NCBI GenBank assembly: GCA_041752455.1
Contig: JBGSWL010000036.1
Coordinates: forward strand, 1 to 20,051
Direction: 5' to 3'
Source: JBGSWL01 sp041752455
Lineage (GTDB): Bacteria; Pseudomonadota; Alphaproteobacteria; Rhizobiales; Rhizobiaceae
Length of the DNA stretch: 20,051 bases
Shown here: positions 1-6,075 of the stretch, piece by piece
Numbering within the stretch: the first letter of the stretch is position 1
Layout of the letters: the number at the start of each line of letters is the position of its first letter
Notes under the pieces: model-generated
Databases searched by the model: none
What the model was told of the DNA's origin: nothing
The model's input: the letters and a program-made list of their open reading frames with translations, nothing else
Program-made: the position numbers and the translations under genes

Positions 1-225
1 GATAGACTTGTGACAGCATTGGTTCATTTCCTTCTTCAAAAGGTCAAACCGGTCGGTACAACTCCTTGCATGACTCGGGTACGCATCAGGCTTGTGAAAG
101 CCCCATGGTTGCAATATGTGCACCCGGTGCGGCACTGTCAACAATAGAGTCGCACAAAGTGCACATTAACCAATCATAGCCACAATTCTTTTCCATGTCG
201 TAAAAGCACCGTAAAAGCACTTGGA
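1..225. other. Left-edge intergenic stretch, no gene seen
   Basis: I see no convincing gene here on either strand; the short reading frames have no ribosome binding site and no recognisable protein. It holds an inverted pair ATGTGCAC (116-123) and GTGCACAT (159-166), and an 11-bp direct repeat listed separately. It is probably the 5' region of the XRE regulator that follows. The left end is cut by the window. Confidence 0.5.
199..220 (+). promoter_or_regulatory. Perfect 11-bp tandem direct repeat upstream of the XRE gene
   Basis: CGTAAAAGCAC occurs twice head to tail (199-209 and 210-220), about 42 bp before the preferred start of the XRE regulator. Eleven base pairs is one helical turn, so both copies face the same side of the DNA. 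Small XRE regulators often bind their own promoters, so an autoregulatory operator is a reasonable inference, but nothing in the sequence proves it. Confidence 0.35.
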
Positions 226-261
226 ATGAAATTTTGCATGCAGGAAAATGGGGGCGGAAAA

Positions 262-525
262 ATGACACCAGCTCAGTTCAAGATTTGGCGCAAGAGCCTC
301 GGGTTCAAGCAGAAAGACGTTGCTGACCTGCTTGGCCTGAAAAAACGGGTGATCCAGTACTACGAAAAAGGCAAACGCGACGGCAAAACCGTTGAAATCC
401 CCAAGTCGGTTGAGTTGGCGTGTTATGCTGTTTCACAGGGGATCGGTGGCTTTGACGGGCAAGCCGGCACGGCAGTTGCGTTGAATGCGGATAGTGAGAA
501 CGCTGATTCCACTGAACTGAGTTAG
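262..525 (+). CDS. Small XRE-family helix-turn-helix transcriptional regulator
   Basis: A small DNA-binding regulator of the Cro/C1 (XRE) type, 87 aa from the preferred ATG at 262; an upstream in-frame ATG at 226 would give 99 aa. I prefer 262 because family homology (MTPAQFKIWRKSLGFKQKDV) begins there and a purine-rich stretch precedes it. The helix-turn-helix spans roughly residues 14-37 (KQKDVADLLGLKKRVIQYYE), followed by GKRDG and IPKSVELACYAV, a layout I know from small rhizobial XRE proteins. The C-terminal tail (ADSENADSTELS) is acidic and low in complexity. The stop codon TAG is formed by a TA dinucleotide plus the first base of the adjacent inverted-repeat element, so the original C-terminus may have been different. 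The target genes are unknown; self-regulation through the 199-220 repeat is possible. Confidence 0.85.
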   Translation: MTPAQFKIWRKSLGFKQKDVADLLGLKKRVIQYYEKGKRDGKTVEIPKSVELACYAVSQGIGGFDGQAGTAVALNADSENADSTELS

Positions 526-788
526 GGTCAATACTCATTGATTTGCACGAAATGATGGGAGGGAATTTGTGTTGGTACAAGGCGCAAGACCGCAGGAAGG
601 CTATTGCCTTTCAAGGGCTTGCAACGATGTAACGGCGCAAATTCACCCCACCCGGAGGGCGCTGGCGCAATGGCACGGACTGCTGCGTCAAAGTTCTTGA
701 CCGGGGAAGGTACCCCGCTCTTCGAACTTTTCCTTGAATTCCGTGCCATATCGCGCGTCATTTCGCGCAAAACAATGAGTCTTGACCC
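525..788. mobile_element. MITE-like non-autonomous element with terminal inverted repeats, flanked by TA
   Basis: The left end begins GGGTCAATACTCATTGATT at 525; the right end, read on the minus strand from 788, begins GGGTCAAGACTCATTGTTT. The first 21 bases match at 19 positions, and after a further mismatch the similarity continues through CGAAATGA, giving terminal inverted repeats of roughly 33 bp. TA flanks both ends (523-524 and 789-790), consistent with a 2-bp TA target duplication as made by IS630/mariner-like and some IS5-like transposases. The 264-bp interior has no transposase, only short frames of low credibility. This is therefore best read as a miniature element mobilised in trans. 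Similar dispersed repeats occur in rhizobial genomes, but I cannot name the parent IS. It lies exactly between two convergent genes and ends both of them. Confidence 0.75.
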
Positions 789-1396
789 TAGCCTTCGTGC
801 TTGATGCCACCGTGTGCCTCGTTGCCCCACAGCGCTTCGATTCGCGCGTCGCGACCACATGACCAGCGGTAGTATTTGTACCGCGACGGGTTTTTCTTGT
901 AATAATCCTGATGATAGTCTTCCGCCACCGTAAAGGTGCTGGCCGCCAAAATGGGCGTTACCACCGGTGACTTGAGCTTGCCTGAGGCAGAAGTTGCTGC
1001 TTTGGATTGCTCAGCCATTTTCATTTGCTCTGCATCAAGCGCAAAGATTGCCGTTGTGTATGAATGGCCGCGGTCGCAGAATTGACCGCCTTCATCTGTG
1101 GGATCGACTGATCGCCAGAATATCTCCAGAAGTCGGTCATAATTCACCTTGGCATCGTCATAGACAATTCGGATTGCCTCGACGTGACCGGAGTGGTTTT
1201 TGTAGTTCGGGTTTTCCGTTGTGCCACCGGTGTAACCGGAAACCACTTCACCAACGCCAGGGACCGCTTCGAAATCCTTTTCCATGCACCAGAAACAGCC
1301 ACCGGCAAAAACTGCGGTTTTCTCGGCGGACAAAGCGCTCGAAGTCGAAAGAAGGCTTGCCAAAAGGCAGGCAGGAGCCAAAAATTTCATATTCAT
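788..1396 (-). CDS. msrA: Exported peptide-methionine (S)-S-oxide reductase MsrA
   Basis: Reduces methionine-S-sulfoxide in oxidised proteins. The frame runs open to 1612, but the start at 1396 gives a sensible 202-aa protein with a signal peptide (residues 1-24, hydrophobic LAPACLLASLLS, likely cleavage after ALSA), so it should act in the periplasm. The catalytic motif GGCFWCMEKDFE places the nucleophilic Cys at residue 34 with a second Cys at 37 (CxxC). VSGYTGG, the GHVEAIRIVYD segment and QFCDRGHSYTTAIF are further family signatures, and a C-terminal Cys (RWSCG) may act in resolution. It is divergent from osmC across about 130 bp that must hold both promoters, which suggests joint oxidant defence. 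The TAG stop lies in the end of the adjacent transposon-like element, so a few C-terminal residues may have been lost or replaced. I see no damage to the catalytic core. Confidence 0.93.
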   Translation of the reverse strand: MNMKFLAPACLLASLLSTSSALSAEKTAVFAGGCFWCMEKDFEAVPGVGEVVSGYTGGTTENPNYKNHSGHVEAIRIVYDDAKVNYDRLLEIFWRSVDPTDEGGQFCDRGHSYTTAIFALDAEQMKMAEQSKAATSASGKLKSPVVTPILAASTFTVAEDYHQDYYKKNPSRYKYYRWSCGRDARIEALWGNEAHGGIKHEG

Positions 1397-1529
1397 GTCT
1401 CGGCTTTCCGTTACTAGGTTGCATGTGATTGAATAGTTGGAGAAGACCAGACGCCATTCAACCAACAAAATTACACAGCTGCGTGATTCCAGGCCGGATT
1501 CCGGTCGACACCGCAAGAGAGGAAGCAAA

Positions 1530-1955
1530 ATGAAACGGCATGCAACGGCAATCTGGAAAGGAAATCTCCAGGAGGGCAATGGCACAATCGACGTGCAGTC
1601 GGGCGCGATCAAAGCCCAGGCCTATTCTTTCAAGGCTCGTTTTCAGGACGAGCAAGGCAAGTCCGGGACCAACCCTGAAGAGCTGATCGCCGCTGCCCAT
1701 GCCGGGTGCTACGCGATGCAACTGTCGCATTTCCTCGCTGAAAACGGCACACCGGCAGACCGGCTTGAAGCAACGGCAATCGTTGAACTGGTTCCAGGCA
1801 AAGGCATCACCGGTTCTGCCTTGACGCTCAAAGCGGAAGTACCCGGTATCACCAAGTCCAAATTCCAGGAACTGGCCGACAAGGCAAAGCGCGAATGCCC
1901 TGTTTCGAAGGCACTTGGCGCCATCGAGGTAACGCTCGTCACCGAATTGGTCTGA
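1530..1955 (+). CDS. osmC: OsmC-family peroxiredoxin (organic hydroperoxide reductase)
   Basis: A 141-aa cytoplasmic thiol peroxidase of the OsmC/Ohr superfamily, expected to reduce organic hydroperoxides. The two conserved cysteines are visible: Cys60 in AAAHAGCYAMQ and Cys123 in RECPVSKALG, the pair that forms the redox disulfide. The N-terminal KRHATAIWKGNLQEGNG strand and SGTNPEELIAAAHAGC helix are typical of OsmC rather than Ohr. The start at 1530 is fixed by a strong AGAGAGGAAG ribosome binding site at 1516-1525; an in-frame ATG at 1437 has none. It converges with the AhpD-like gene, with only 6 bp between the two stop codons, and diverges from msrA. Confidence 0.93.
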   Translation: MKRHATAIWKGNLQEGNGTIDVQSGAIKAQAYSFKARFQDEQGKSGTNPEELIAAAHAGCYAMQLSHFLAENGTPADRLEATAIVELVPGKGITGSALTLKAEVPGITKSKFQELADKAKRECPVSKALGAIEVTLVTELV

Positions 1956-1961
1956 AAACTT

Positions 1962-2312
1962 TCAGGCTTTGACTGAGAGTGCGTCGTAGGCGCTAAGCGC
2001 CTCGGCGCCGTAGATCATCGACGGTCCGCCGCCCATGTAGAGCGCGACCCCGATCGTCTCGACAATCTCTTCGCGCGTCGCGCCGAGCTTCTTGGCGGCC
2101 TTGGCATGGAAGGCAAGGCAGCCGTCGCAGCGCGCCGTGATGCCGATGGCAAGGGCGATCAGTTCCTTGGTCTTGCTGTCGAGCACGCCCGGCGCAGTGG
2201 CCGCCTGCGCCAGCATGCCGAACCCCTTGGCAGCGTCCGGCATCGCCTTGCGCAATTCACCCATGCGGTCGTTGGTCTGGTCGACGAATGCGCCCCAATC
2301 GGTAGCAGCCAT
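1962..2312 (-). CDS. Carboxymuconolactone decarboxylase-family, AhpD-like alkylhydroperoxidase
   Basis: A 116-aa member of the CMD/AhpD family. The AhpD-type active site is present: Glu50, then Cys62-x2-Cys65 and His69 (E-x11-C-x2-C-x3-H) in KELIALAIGITARCDGCLAFHAK. In AhpD this motif carries out hydroperoxide reduction or protein disulfide relay, so a redox role is more likely than decarboxylation. The start at 2312 is supported by AGGAAA a few bases upstream on the minus strand; a longer frame starting at 2339 runs through the palindrome at 2332-2352 and lacks a good site. It lies 72 bp downstream of the Asp-box gene on the same strand and may share its transcript. The physiological substrate and reductant are not evident. 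Confidence 0.88.
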   Translation of the reverse strand: MAATDWGAFVDQTNDRMGELRKAMPDAAKGFGMLAQAATAPGVLDSKTKELIALAIGITARCDGCLAFHAKAAKKLGATREEIVETIGVALYMGGGPSMIYGAEALSAYDALSVKA

Positions 2313-2331
2313 GATGATGTTTCCTTTCAGT

Positions 2332-2352
2332 TGGTGCATCCCCTATGCACCA
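2332..2352. promoter_or_regulatory. Perfect 8-bp-arm palindrome upstream of the AhpD-like gene
   Basis: TGGTGCAT (2332-2339) and ATGCACCA (2345-2352) are exact inverted copies around CCCCT. The palindrome sits about 20 bp before the start codon of the AhpD-like gene and inside the gap after the Asp-box gene. There is no following T-run, so it is not a classic terminator. An operator for a dimeric repressor or an mRNA hairpin limiting read-through are both possible. Confidence 0.4.
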
Positions 2353-2384
2353 CGAAAGGCGACCGGCGTTTGACAGGGGTCAAT

Positions 2385-3533
2385 TCAACCGTTGGTCATC
2401 ACCTCGACCGACAACACGGTCGGCAGATGCCGCGCGATCTCGTCGAAGGTGTCGCCGTCGTCGAAGCTGGCAAACACCGAGCCGGAATTGGTGCCGAAAA
2501 AAACCGATGCCGTCTCGGCCCCGCCCGACGCCATCGCCTGGCGCAACACGGTGAAGAAGCAGGCCTGCTGCGGCAACCCGTTGCGCAGGTCCTGCCAGGT
2601 CTCCCCGCCATCACGCGTCCGCCACACCGCCGCCGATGCATCCGGCGGAAAGCGCCCCTCAGTATCGCCATTGAGCGGAAACACCCAAGCCGTCGCCGGA
2701 TCGATCGGATGGACCGCAATCGGAAAGCCGAACGTCGATGGCAGCCCTTCGGTGATGTCATGCCACGAGCGGCCATCGTCGGCGGAGCGGAACACGCCGT
2801 GGTGGTTCTGCTGGTACAAGACGCCGTTGGCGCCGCGCTCCATGTTATGCACGCAAAAGCCGATCTGGCCATCGCGTGGCGCCGCCGGGTGATGGTGATG
2901 GCCGCAGGCCTCCGCGTTGGCGAGACGGTTGCGGCTCTCGAAGGAGGCGCCGCCGTCTTCGCTTGCAAAAACCCCGGCCGCCGAGACGCCAAGCCACAGC
3001 CTGTCCGGGTCGGCCGCATCGGGAACGATCGTGTGCAGCGTCAGTCCCGCCGCGCCGGGGTTCCAGGTCTCGCGGTCCGGATGGTCGTTGAAGGCGGTGA
3101 CGGACTGGAACGTCTTCCCGCCATCAGCGCTGCGGTAGAGCTTGCCCGGCTTGCACCCGGCATGCAGCACGCCATGGGCATGGGCGAGCGACCAGACCGC
3201 ATCCACCTCGCCATCGAAGGGCGTCTCCTGCGGAGTCCAGTTCATGAACGCGGCCATCTCCGGATCGTTCGCCGCCCAGTCGTCGATCTGCCCCTTGGAC
3301 AATTTCGACAGTCTCCACGTCGCGCCGCCGTCGTTTGACCGCCAGACACCCGCGCCGGTAAACCCGTTGCCGCCGCCGGCCCAGATCGTGCCGCCCGCCG
3401 GATCGCCCACCACATGATTGATCGTCCAGCCGTCGCAATGGGGACCGGAGACGGTCCAGCCGCCCGCTACGCCCTGCCCGATGAGAAACGCACCCTTGGT
3501 TGTGCCGACCAGAACCGTGACTTGCGATGCCAT
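2385..3533 (-). CDS. Asp-box (BNR) repeat beta-propeller protein, sialidase-like fold
   Basis: A 382-aa protein built of Asp-box repeats. Six copies of the S/T-x-D-x-G-x-T/S-W/F signature are visible in order: SNDGGATW, SADGGKTF, SEDGGASF, SADDGRSW, TRDGGETW and SFDDGDTF, spaced as expected for successive blades of a six-bladed propeller. Such proteins are often labelled exo-alpha-sialidase or glycosyl hydrolase, but Asp boxes are structural; I do not see the arginine triad of true sialidases and would not assign that activity. There is no signal peptide, so it is probably cytoplasmic. A His-rich segment (ACGHHHHPAAP) could bind metal. The start is well supported by GGGGAGGA upstream of the ATG at 3533. 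It is probably co-transcribed with the AhpD-like gene downstream. Confidence 0.85.
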   Translation of the reverse strand: MASQVTVLVGTTKGAFLIGQGVAGGWTVSGPHCDGWTINHVVGDPAGGTIWAGGGNGFTGAGVWRSNDGGATWRLSKLSKGQIDDWAANDPEMAAFMNWTPQETPFDGEVDAVWSLAHAHGVLHAGCKPGKLYRSADGGKTFQSVTAFNDHPDRETWNPGAAGLTLHTIVPDAADPDRLWLGVSAAGVFASEDGGASFESRNRLANAEACGHHHHPAAPRDGQIGFCVHNMERGANGVLYQQNHHGVFRSADDGRSWHDITEGLPSTFGFPIAVHPIDPATAWVFPLNGDTEGRFPPDASAAVWRTRDGGETWQDLRNGLPQQACFFTVLRQAMASGGAETASVFFGTNSGSVFASFDDGDTFDEIARHLPTVLSVEVMTNG

Positions 3534-3692
3534 GACCGTCCTCCCCTACGCGACGGGCAGGAGACTATCATGGAAGGTGCATGGCGGGTAGCAGCGCCGA
3601 CGCTCCCCTGATAATGCGCGACCGCCGGGAAATCGGTTGGATTATGGTGTCAGTCGCCATAAATTCCACGGAGATCATTCGGAGCACAGGTG

Positions 3693-3959
3693 ATGGAGAT
3701 GAAAGCGCCAACATACGAAGAAGTGCGCGTGAAGCTTTTGAGCCTGATCGACGGCTCTGGGTCACGCGATGACATCGAAGACTGGGCATGGGCCATCGTG
3801 TGCATGTCGAAGCCTCCAGAGATGCGTCGAAACGTTTGGGAGGCCATTAAGGCACTGTCAGACTGCGCAGCGCGTGATGACGGCCCCACATCTGATTACT
3901 TTTACGATCGTAGTTCGTTTATCGACTGGTTGGCGGAACTTGACACCGGAAACGTATGA
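3693..3959 (+). CDS. Small acidic protein, candidate orphan immunity protein
   Basis: An 88-aa acidic protein. GGAG at 3681-3684 is well placed for the ATG at 3693; GTG at 3690 and ATG at 3699 are alternatives. The layout (VRVKLLSLIDGSGSRDDIEDWA, then PPEMRRNVWEAIKALSDC, then DYFYDRSSFIDWLAEL) recalls a family of small soluble proteins found beside polymorphic or contact-dependent toxins and usually regarded as immunity proteins; this is from memory and moderate at best. There is no toxin gene nearby. It stands alone, divergent from the Asp-box gene, at the left edge of the accessory island. The reading frame is intact. The function is not established. Confidence 0.6.
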   Translation: MEMKAPTYEEVRVKLLSLIDGSGSRDDIEDWAWAIVCMSKPPEMRRNVWEAIKALSDCAARDDGPTSDYFYDRSSFIDWLAELDTGNV

Positions 3960-4082
3960 CAGGTTGGCGGGACATTGAAAGTGCGCGCCCCACGGACCGC
4001 TTTTGCCCAGCACCGTCGTTTTCGCCTTTACGCCAACATCAATGCAACATCAGACGCTCGCGCCAGTTTAACCAGGATGCCG

Positions 4083-4142
4083 CCGCCGGCAAAACCGGAT
4101 GCGCGATGCCGCTGGCACGCTGATGGCGTGGTTTGCCGGCGG
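4083..4142. repeat. Long imperfect inverted repeat (hairpin), GC-rich arms
   Basis: The left arm CCGCCGGCAAAACC (4083-4096) is the reverse complement of the right arm GGTTTGCCGGCGG (4130-4142) except for one bulged base. About 33 bp lie between them. It is intergenic and has no T-run, so a dispersed palindromic element (REP/RIME class) is more likely than a terminator. Confidence 0.55.
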
Positions 4143-4177
4143 GCCAGATGGGTTGTCCCCCTTTAGGTAGCCCCTTG

Positions 4178-4266
4178 GTTGCGTCATCCTCGGGCTCCGT
4201 CCCAAGGATCAACTTTCGATACATCCCGATGCTGCGCATCGACCCTCCCCAACAGAGTGAGGATGA
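4178..4266. repeat. REP/RIME-like intergenic palindromic element
   Basis: GTCATCCTCGGGCTCCGTCC followed by CAAGGATC is a phrase I recognise from short dispersed repeats in rhizobial intergenic regions (CATCCTCGG...GAGGATC type). TCATCCTC (4184-4191) is mirrored by GAGGATGA (4259-4266), and between them CGATGC-TGC-GCATCG (4227-4241) is a perfect 6-bp hairpin. The family assignment is from memory. Confidence 0.45.
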
Positions 4267-4344
4267 AAACAGTTGAGAAAACGCACAACATCAGTACACG
4301 TCTTTGTATCTATGTCCGCAACTTGATCCGCAAAGCCAAAAGAC

Positions 4345-4893
4345 ATGTATGTCGTGATTTCGAAATTTGATCCACAGCTTCGTGACGATTTGGGTTATTA
4401 CAACAAGGATGAATGGGTCAATTTGTCTGATTTTTACGCCAATGGTGGTTGCAATATCAACGATTATTTGAGAATTGAAAACAATCAAATCGCTGTCTTG
4501 AAGACTATTGTGAAAGATTTGGGGTCAAATGATTTTAAGATCATATACGTCGAGGATCCCTTCAGCGAAATTTATCCTTGGCACTATAATATAGGGTCTC
4601 TTGATGAACTAGGTAAGCAATCACTTGAATTTTTTATCAGTTTCAAACCGCAAGCCGGCATGAAAGTGTCTATAGATGACATTGACAATTTAATTCGTGG
4701 TTGCCTTAGGAGTGTTTTTTGGGTGGCGATCGATTTTGATAACGACGGATATATACGCACAGATTCCGAAATGGGGCTTGTTATAGGTTGTAAAAGAAAT
4801 TTCTCCTGGATCGACCAGCCCGGGATATTTGTTGAGATTGACCCGGACGGCCCTAGCCCTATGGCTAGCCTGGGTCGGGATTTGGACGACTAG
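4345..4893 (+). CDS. AT-rich orphan protein, possible immunity protein
   Basis: A 182-aa acidic soluble protein with no signal peptide or membrane segment. I do not recognise a family with confidence. The C-terminal part (EMGLVIGCKRNFSWIDQPGIFVEIDPDG) recalls small proteins of toxin-immunity or DUF6985-like type, but this is weak. Base composition is unlike the neighbours: about 40% GC by hand count of 4381-4440, against about 67% for a line of sdhA. That points to recent horizontal acquisition. An in-frame TGA at 4324 leaves ATG 4345 as the only nearby start, and it has only AAAAG as a ribosome site, so expression may be weak. It follows the palindromic repeats and precedes the partial sdhB repeat copies. 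Confidence 0.65.
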   Translation: MYVVISKFDPQLRDDLGYYNKDEWVNLSDFYANGGCNINDYLRIENNQIAVLKTIVKDLGSNDFKIIYVEDPFSEIYPWHYNIGSLDELGKQSLEFFISFKPQAGMKVSIDDIDNLIRGCLRSVFWVAIDFDNDGYIRTDSEMGLVIGCKRNFSWIDQPGIFVEIDPDGPSPMASLGRDLDD

Positions 4894-5006
4894 GCACATC
4901 CGCCTCCACCTGGAACTGAACCCTTGTGGGTTGCTCAAGGCAATCCCCGGCCATGTGACGGACATCGCCCAAGAGGCGGACCGCCAGTCTTGCGAATGTC
5001 GAAGGG
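4894..5006. other. Unassigned spacer between the AT-rich gene and the sdhB-end repeats
   Basis: GC content is back to genome-like levels here. On the minus strand the frame continuing from the truncated sdhB copy stays open (FARLAVRLLGDVRHMAGD), which could be a remnant of a gene fused to it by rearrangement. I recognise no family and make no call. Confidence 0.3.
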
Positions 5007-5375
5007 TTGATTTCCGCGATCGCCTTGGCCGGGTTCAGCCCCTTCGGGCAGGTCTGGGCGCAGTTCATGCCCGCGTCGCCCGCAGCGAAGCGAGGACGCG
5101 CAAACAAAGAACCACGATCATGAAAGGCAGGTCATACCCTTCTTTCCACCATCATCTTCTTGATTTCCGCGATCGCCTTGGCCGGGTTCAGCCCCTTCGG
5201 GCAGGTCTGGGCACAGTTCATGCCCGCGTCGCCCGCAGCGAAGCGAGGACGCGCAAACAAAGAACCACGATCATGAAAGGCAGGTCACACCCTTCGCTCC
5301 ACCATCATCTTCTTGATTTCCGCGATCGCCTTGGCCGGGTTCAGCCCCTTCGGGCAGGTCTGGGCGCAATTCATG
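5007..5375 (-). repeat. Tandem 153-bp repeat of the sdhB 3' end (2.4 copies)
   Basis: Three copies with exact 153-bp spacing: a truncated copy at 5007-5069 (63 bp), a full unit at 5070-5222 and a full unit at 5223-5375. The rightmost unit includes the true end of sdhB. Each full unit holds the last 29 sdhB codons plus stop (MNCAQTCPKGLNPAKAI onward) and about 63 bp of downstream sequence. The two full units differ at only five positions, all inside the coding part and all synonymous when read as SdhB; the non-coding tail is identical. The sharp right border falls directly before the ATG codon for Met231 of SdhB. The extra copies have no evident ribosome binding site and are probably not translated. 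Confidence 0.92.
5132..5221 (-). pseudogene. Partial duplicate of the sdhB 3' end (29 codons plus stop)
   Basis: The middle repeat unit encodes on the minus strand the same 29 residues as the SdhB C-terminus, from MNCAQTCPKGLN to VERRV and the stop, without an amino-acid change. It carries the CxxxCP pair that in full SdhB helps bind an iron-sulfur cluster, but none of the other cluster ligands, so it cannot work as SdhB. Five synonymous changes separate it from the intact gene: AAC/AAT, TGT/TGC, GAA/GAG, AGA/CGA and GTA/GTG. A further, truncated copy lies at 5007-5068. Confidence 0.8.
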
Positions 5376-6064
5376 ATCGTGTGGCAGCGGTACAGCCGGA
5401 ACGGGTCTTCCAGATTGTCGAGGCGTTCGCCGGTCGCCTCATCGCGTGAGTCGATCAGCCAGCGATAGGCCTGCAGCAGCACGGCCGGGCCGAGATAGCG
5501 GTCGCCGTTCCACCAGTAGGAAGGGCAGGAGGTCGAGCAACAGGCGCACAGGATGCACTCGTAGAGGCCGTCCAGCTTGGCGCGATCCTCGTGGCTCTGG
5601 CGCCATTCCTTTTCCGGCGTCGGCGAATGCGTCTTCAGCCACGGCTCGATCGACCGGTGCTGCGCATAGAAGTTCGTCAGGTCCGGAACCAGATCCTTGA
5701 CGACCGGCAGATGCGGCAGCGGGTAAACCTTGATCGTGCCTTTGACGTCATCCATGCCCTTGGTGCAGGCCAGCGTGTTGGTGCCGTCGATGTTCATGGC
5801 GCAGGAGCCGCAAATGCCTTCGCGGCAGGAGCGGCGAAGCGTCAGCGTCGGGTCGATCTTGTTCTTGATCCACAACAGACCATCGAGAACCATCGGGCCG
5901 CAATCGTCGAGATCGACATAAAAGGTGTCGATGCGCGGATTGGCATCGTCGTCGGGCGACCAGCGATAGATCCGGAACTGGCGCAGATTGGTCGCACCAG
6001 CCGGCTTCGGCCAGGTCTTGCCTTCGGTGATCTGCGAGTTCTTCGGGAGTGCGAGTTCAACCAT
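5285..6064 (-). CDS. sdhB: Succinate dehydrogenase iron-sulfur subunit
   Basis: The electron-transfer subunit of complex II, passing electrons from FAD in SdhA to ubiquinone at the membrane anchor, on the cytoplasmic face. From ATG 6064 it is 259 aa, the usual size; an upstream extension of the frame lies inside sdhA and is ignored. The [2Fe-2S] ligands are Cys80, 85, 88 and 100 (SCREGICGSCAM...ACTKG). The ferredoxin-like half carries CILCACCSTSC (Cys170, 173, 176, 180), then Cys227, Cys233 and Cys237 (YRCHTIMNCAQTCP) for the [4Fe-4S] and [3Fe-4S] clusters. It starts 11 bp after the sdhA stop, last gene of the sdhCDAB operon. Its last 29 codons are repeated downstream, but the gene itself is intact. 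Confidence 0.97.
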   Translation of the reverse strand: MVELALPKNSQITEGKTWPKPAGATNLRQFRIYRWSPDDDANPRIDTFYVDLDDCGPMVLDGLLWIKNKIDPTLTLRRSCREGICGSCAMNIDGTNTLACTKGMDDVKGTIKVYPLPHLPVVKDLVPDLTNFYAQHRSIEPWLKTHSPTPEKEWRQSHEDRAKLDGLYECILCACCSTSCPSYWWNGDRYLGPAVLLQAYRWLIDSRDEATGERLDNLEDPFRLYRCHTIMNCAQTCPKGLNPAKAIAEIKKMMVERRV

Positions 6065-6075
6065 CGGGTATTGCC

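Larger units (their letters stand above)
3960..4344. other. Gene-free stretch with palindromic repeats
   Basis: I find no credible gene in these 385 bp. The stretch contains a long hairpin-forming inverted repeat and a second REP/RIME-like block (both listed separately), then a more AT-rich segment leading into the orphan gene at 4345. The frame on the minus strand at 4039-4239 looks like a translation of the repeat rather than a gene. Confidence 0.6.

Noticed and set aside
525..788. Small protein genes inside the element (for example 604-804 plus or 528-860 minus)
   Set aside because: They run through the terminal inverted repeats, have no ribosome sites and resemble the spurious translations such dispersed repeats give.
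1397..1612. N-terminal extension of MsrA to 1612
   Set aside because: It would overlap the start of osmC and bury the signal peptide; the start at 1396 gives a normal exported MsrA.
2385..3533. True sialidase activity
   Set aside because: Asp boxes are structural and shared by many beta-propellers; I could not find the arginine triad or catalytic Tyr/Glu arrangement, so only the fold is called.
5007..5375. CRISPR-like array
   Set aside because: Three copies with regular spacing, but the 153-bp unit is continuous with sdhB coding sequence and there are no unique spacers or cas genes.
4829..5449. A repeat protein on the plus strand across the tandem repeat (206 codons)
   Set aside because: The repeat length is a multiple of three, so any open frame is repeated; the sequence is the antisense of the sdhB end and has no start signal.
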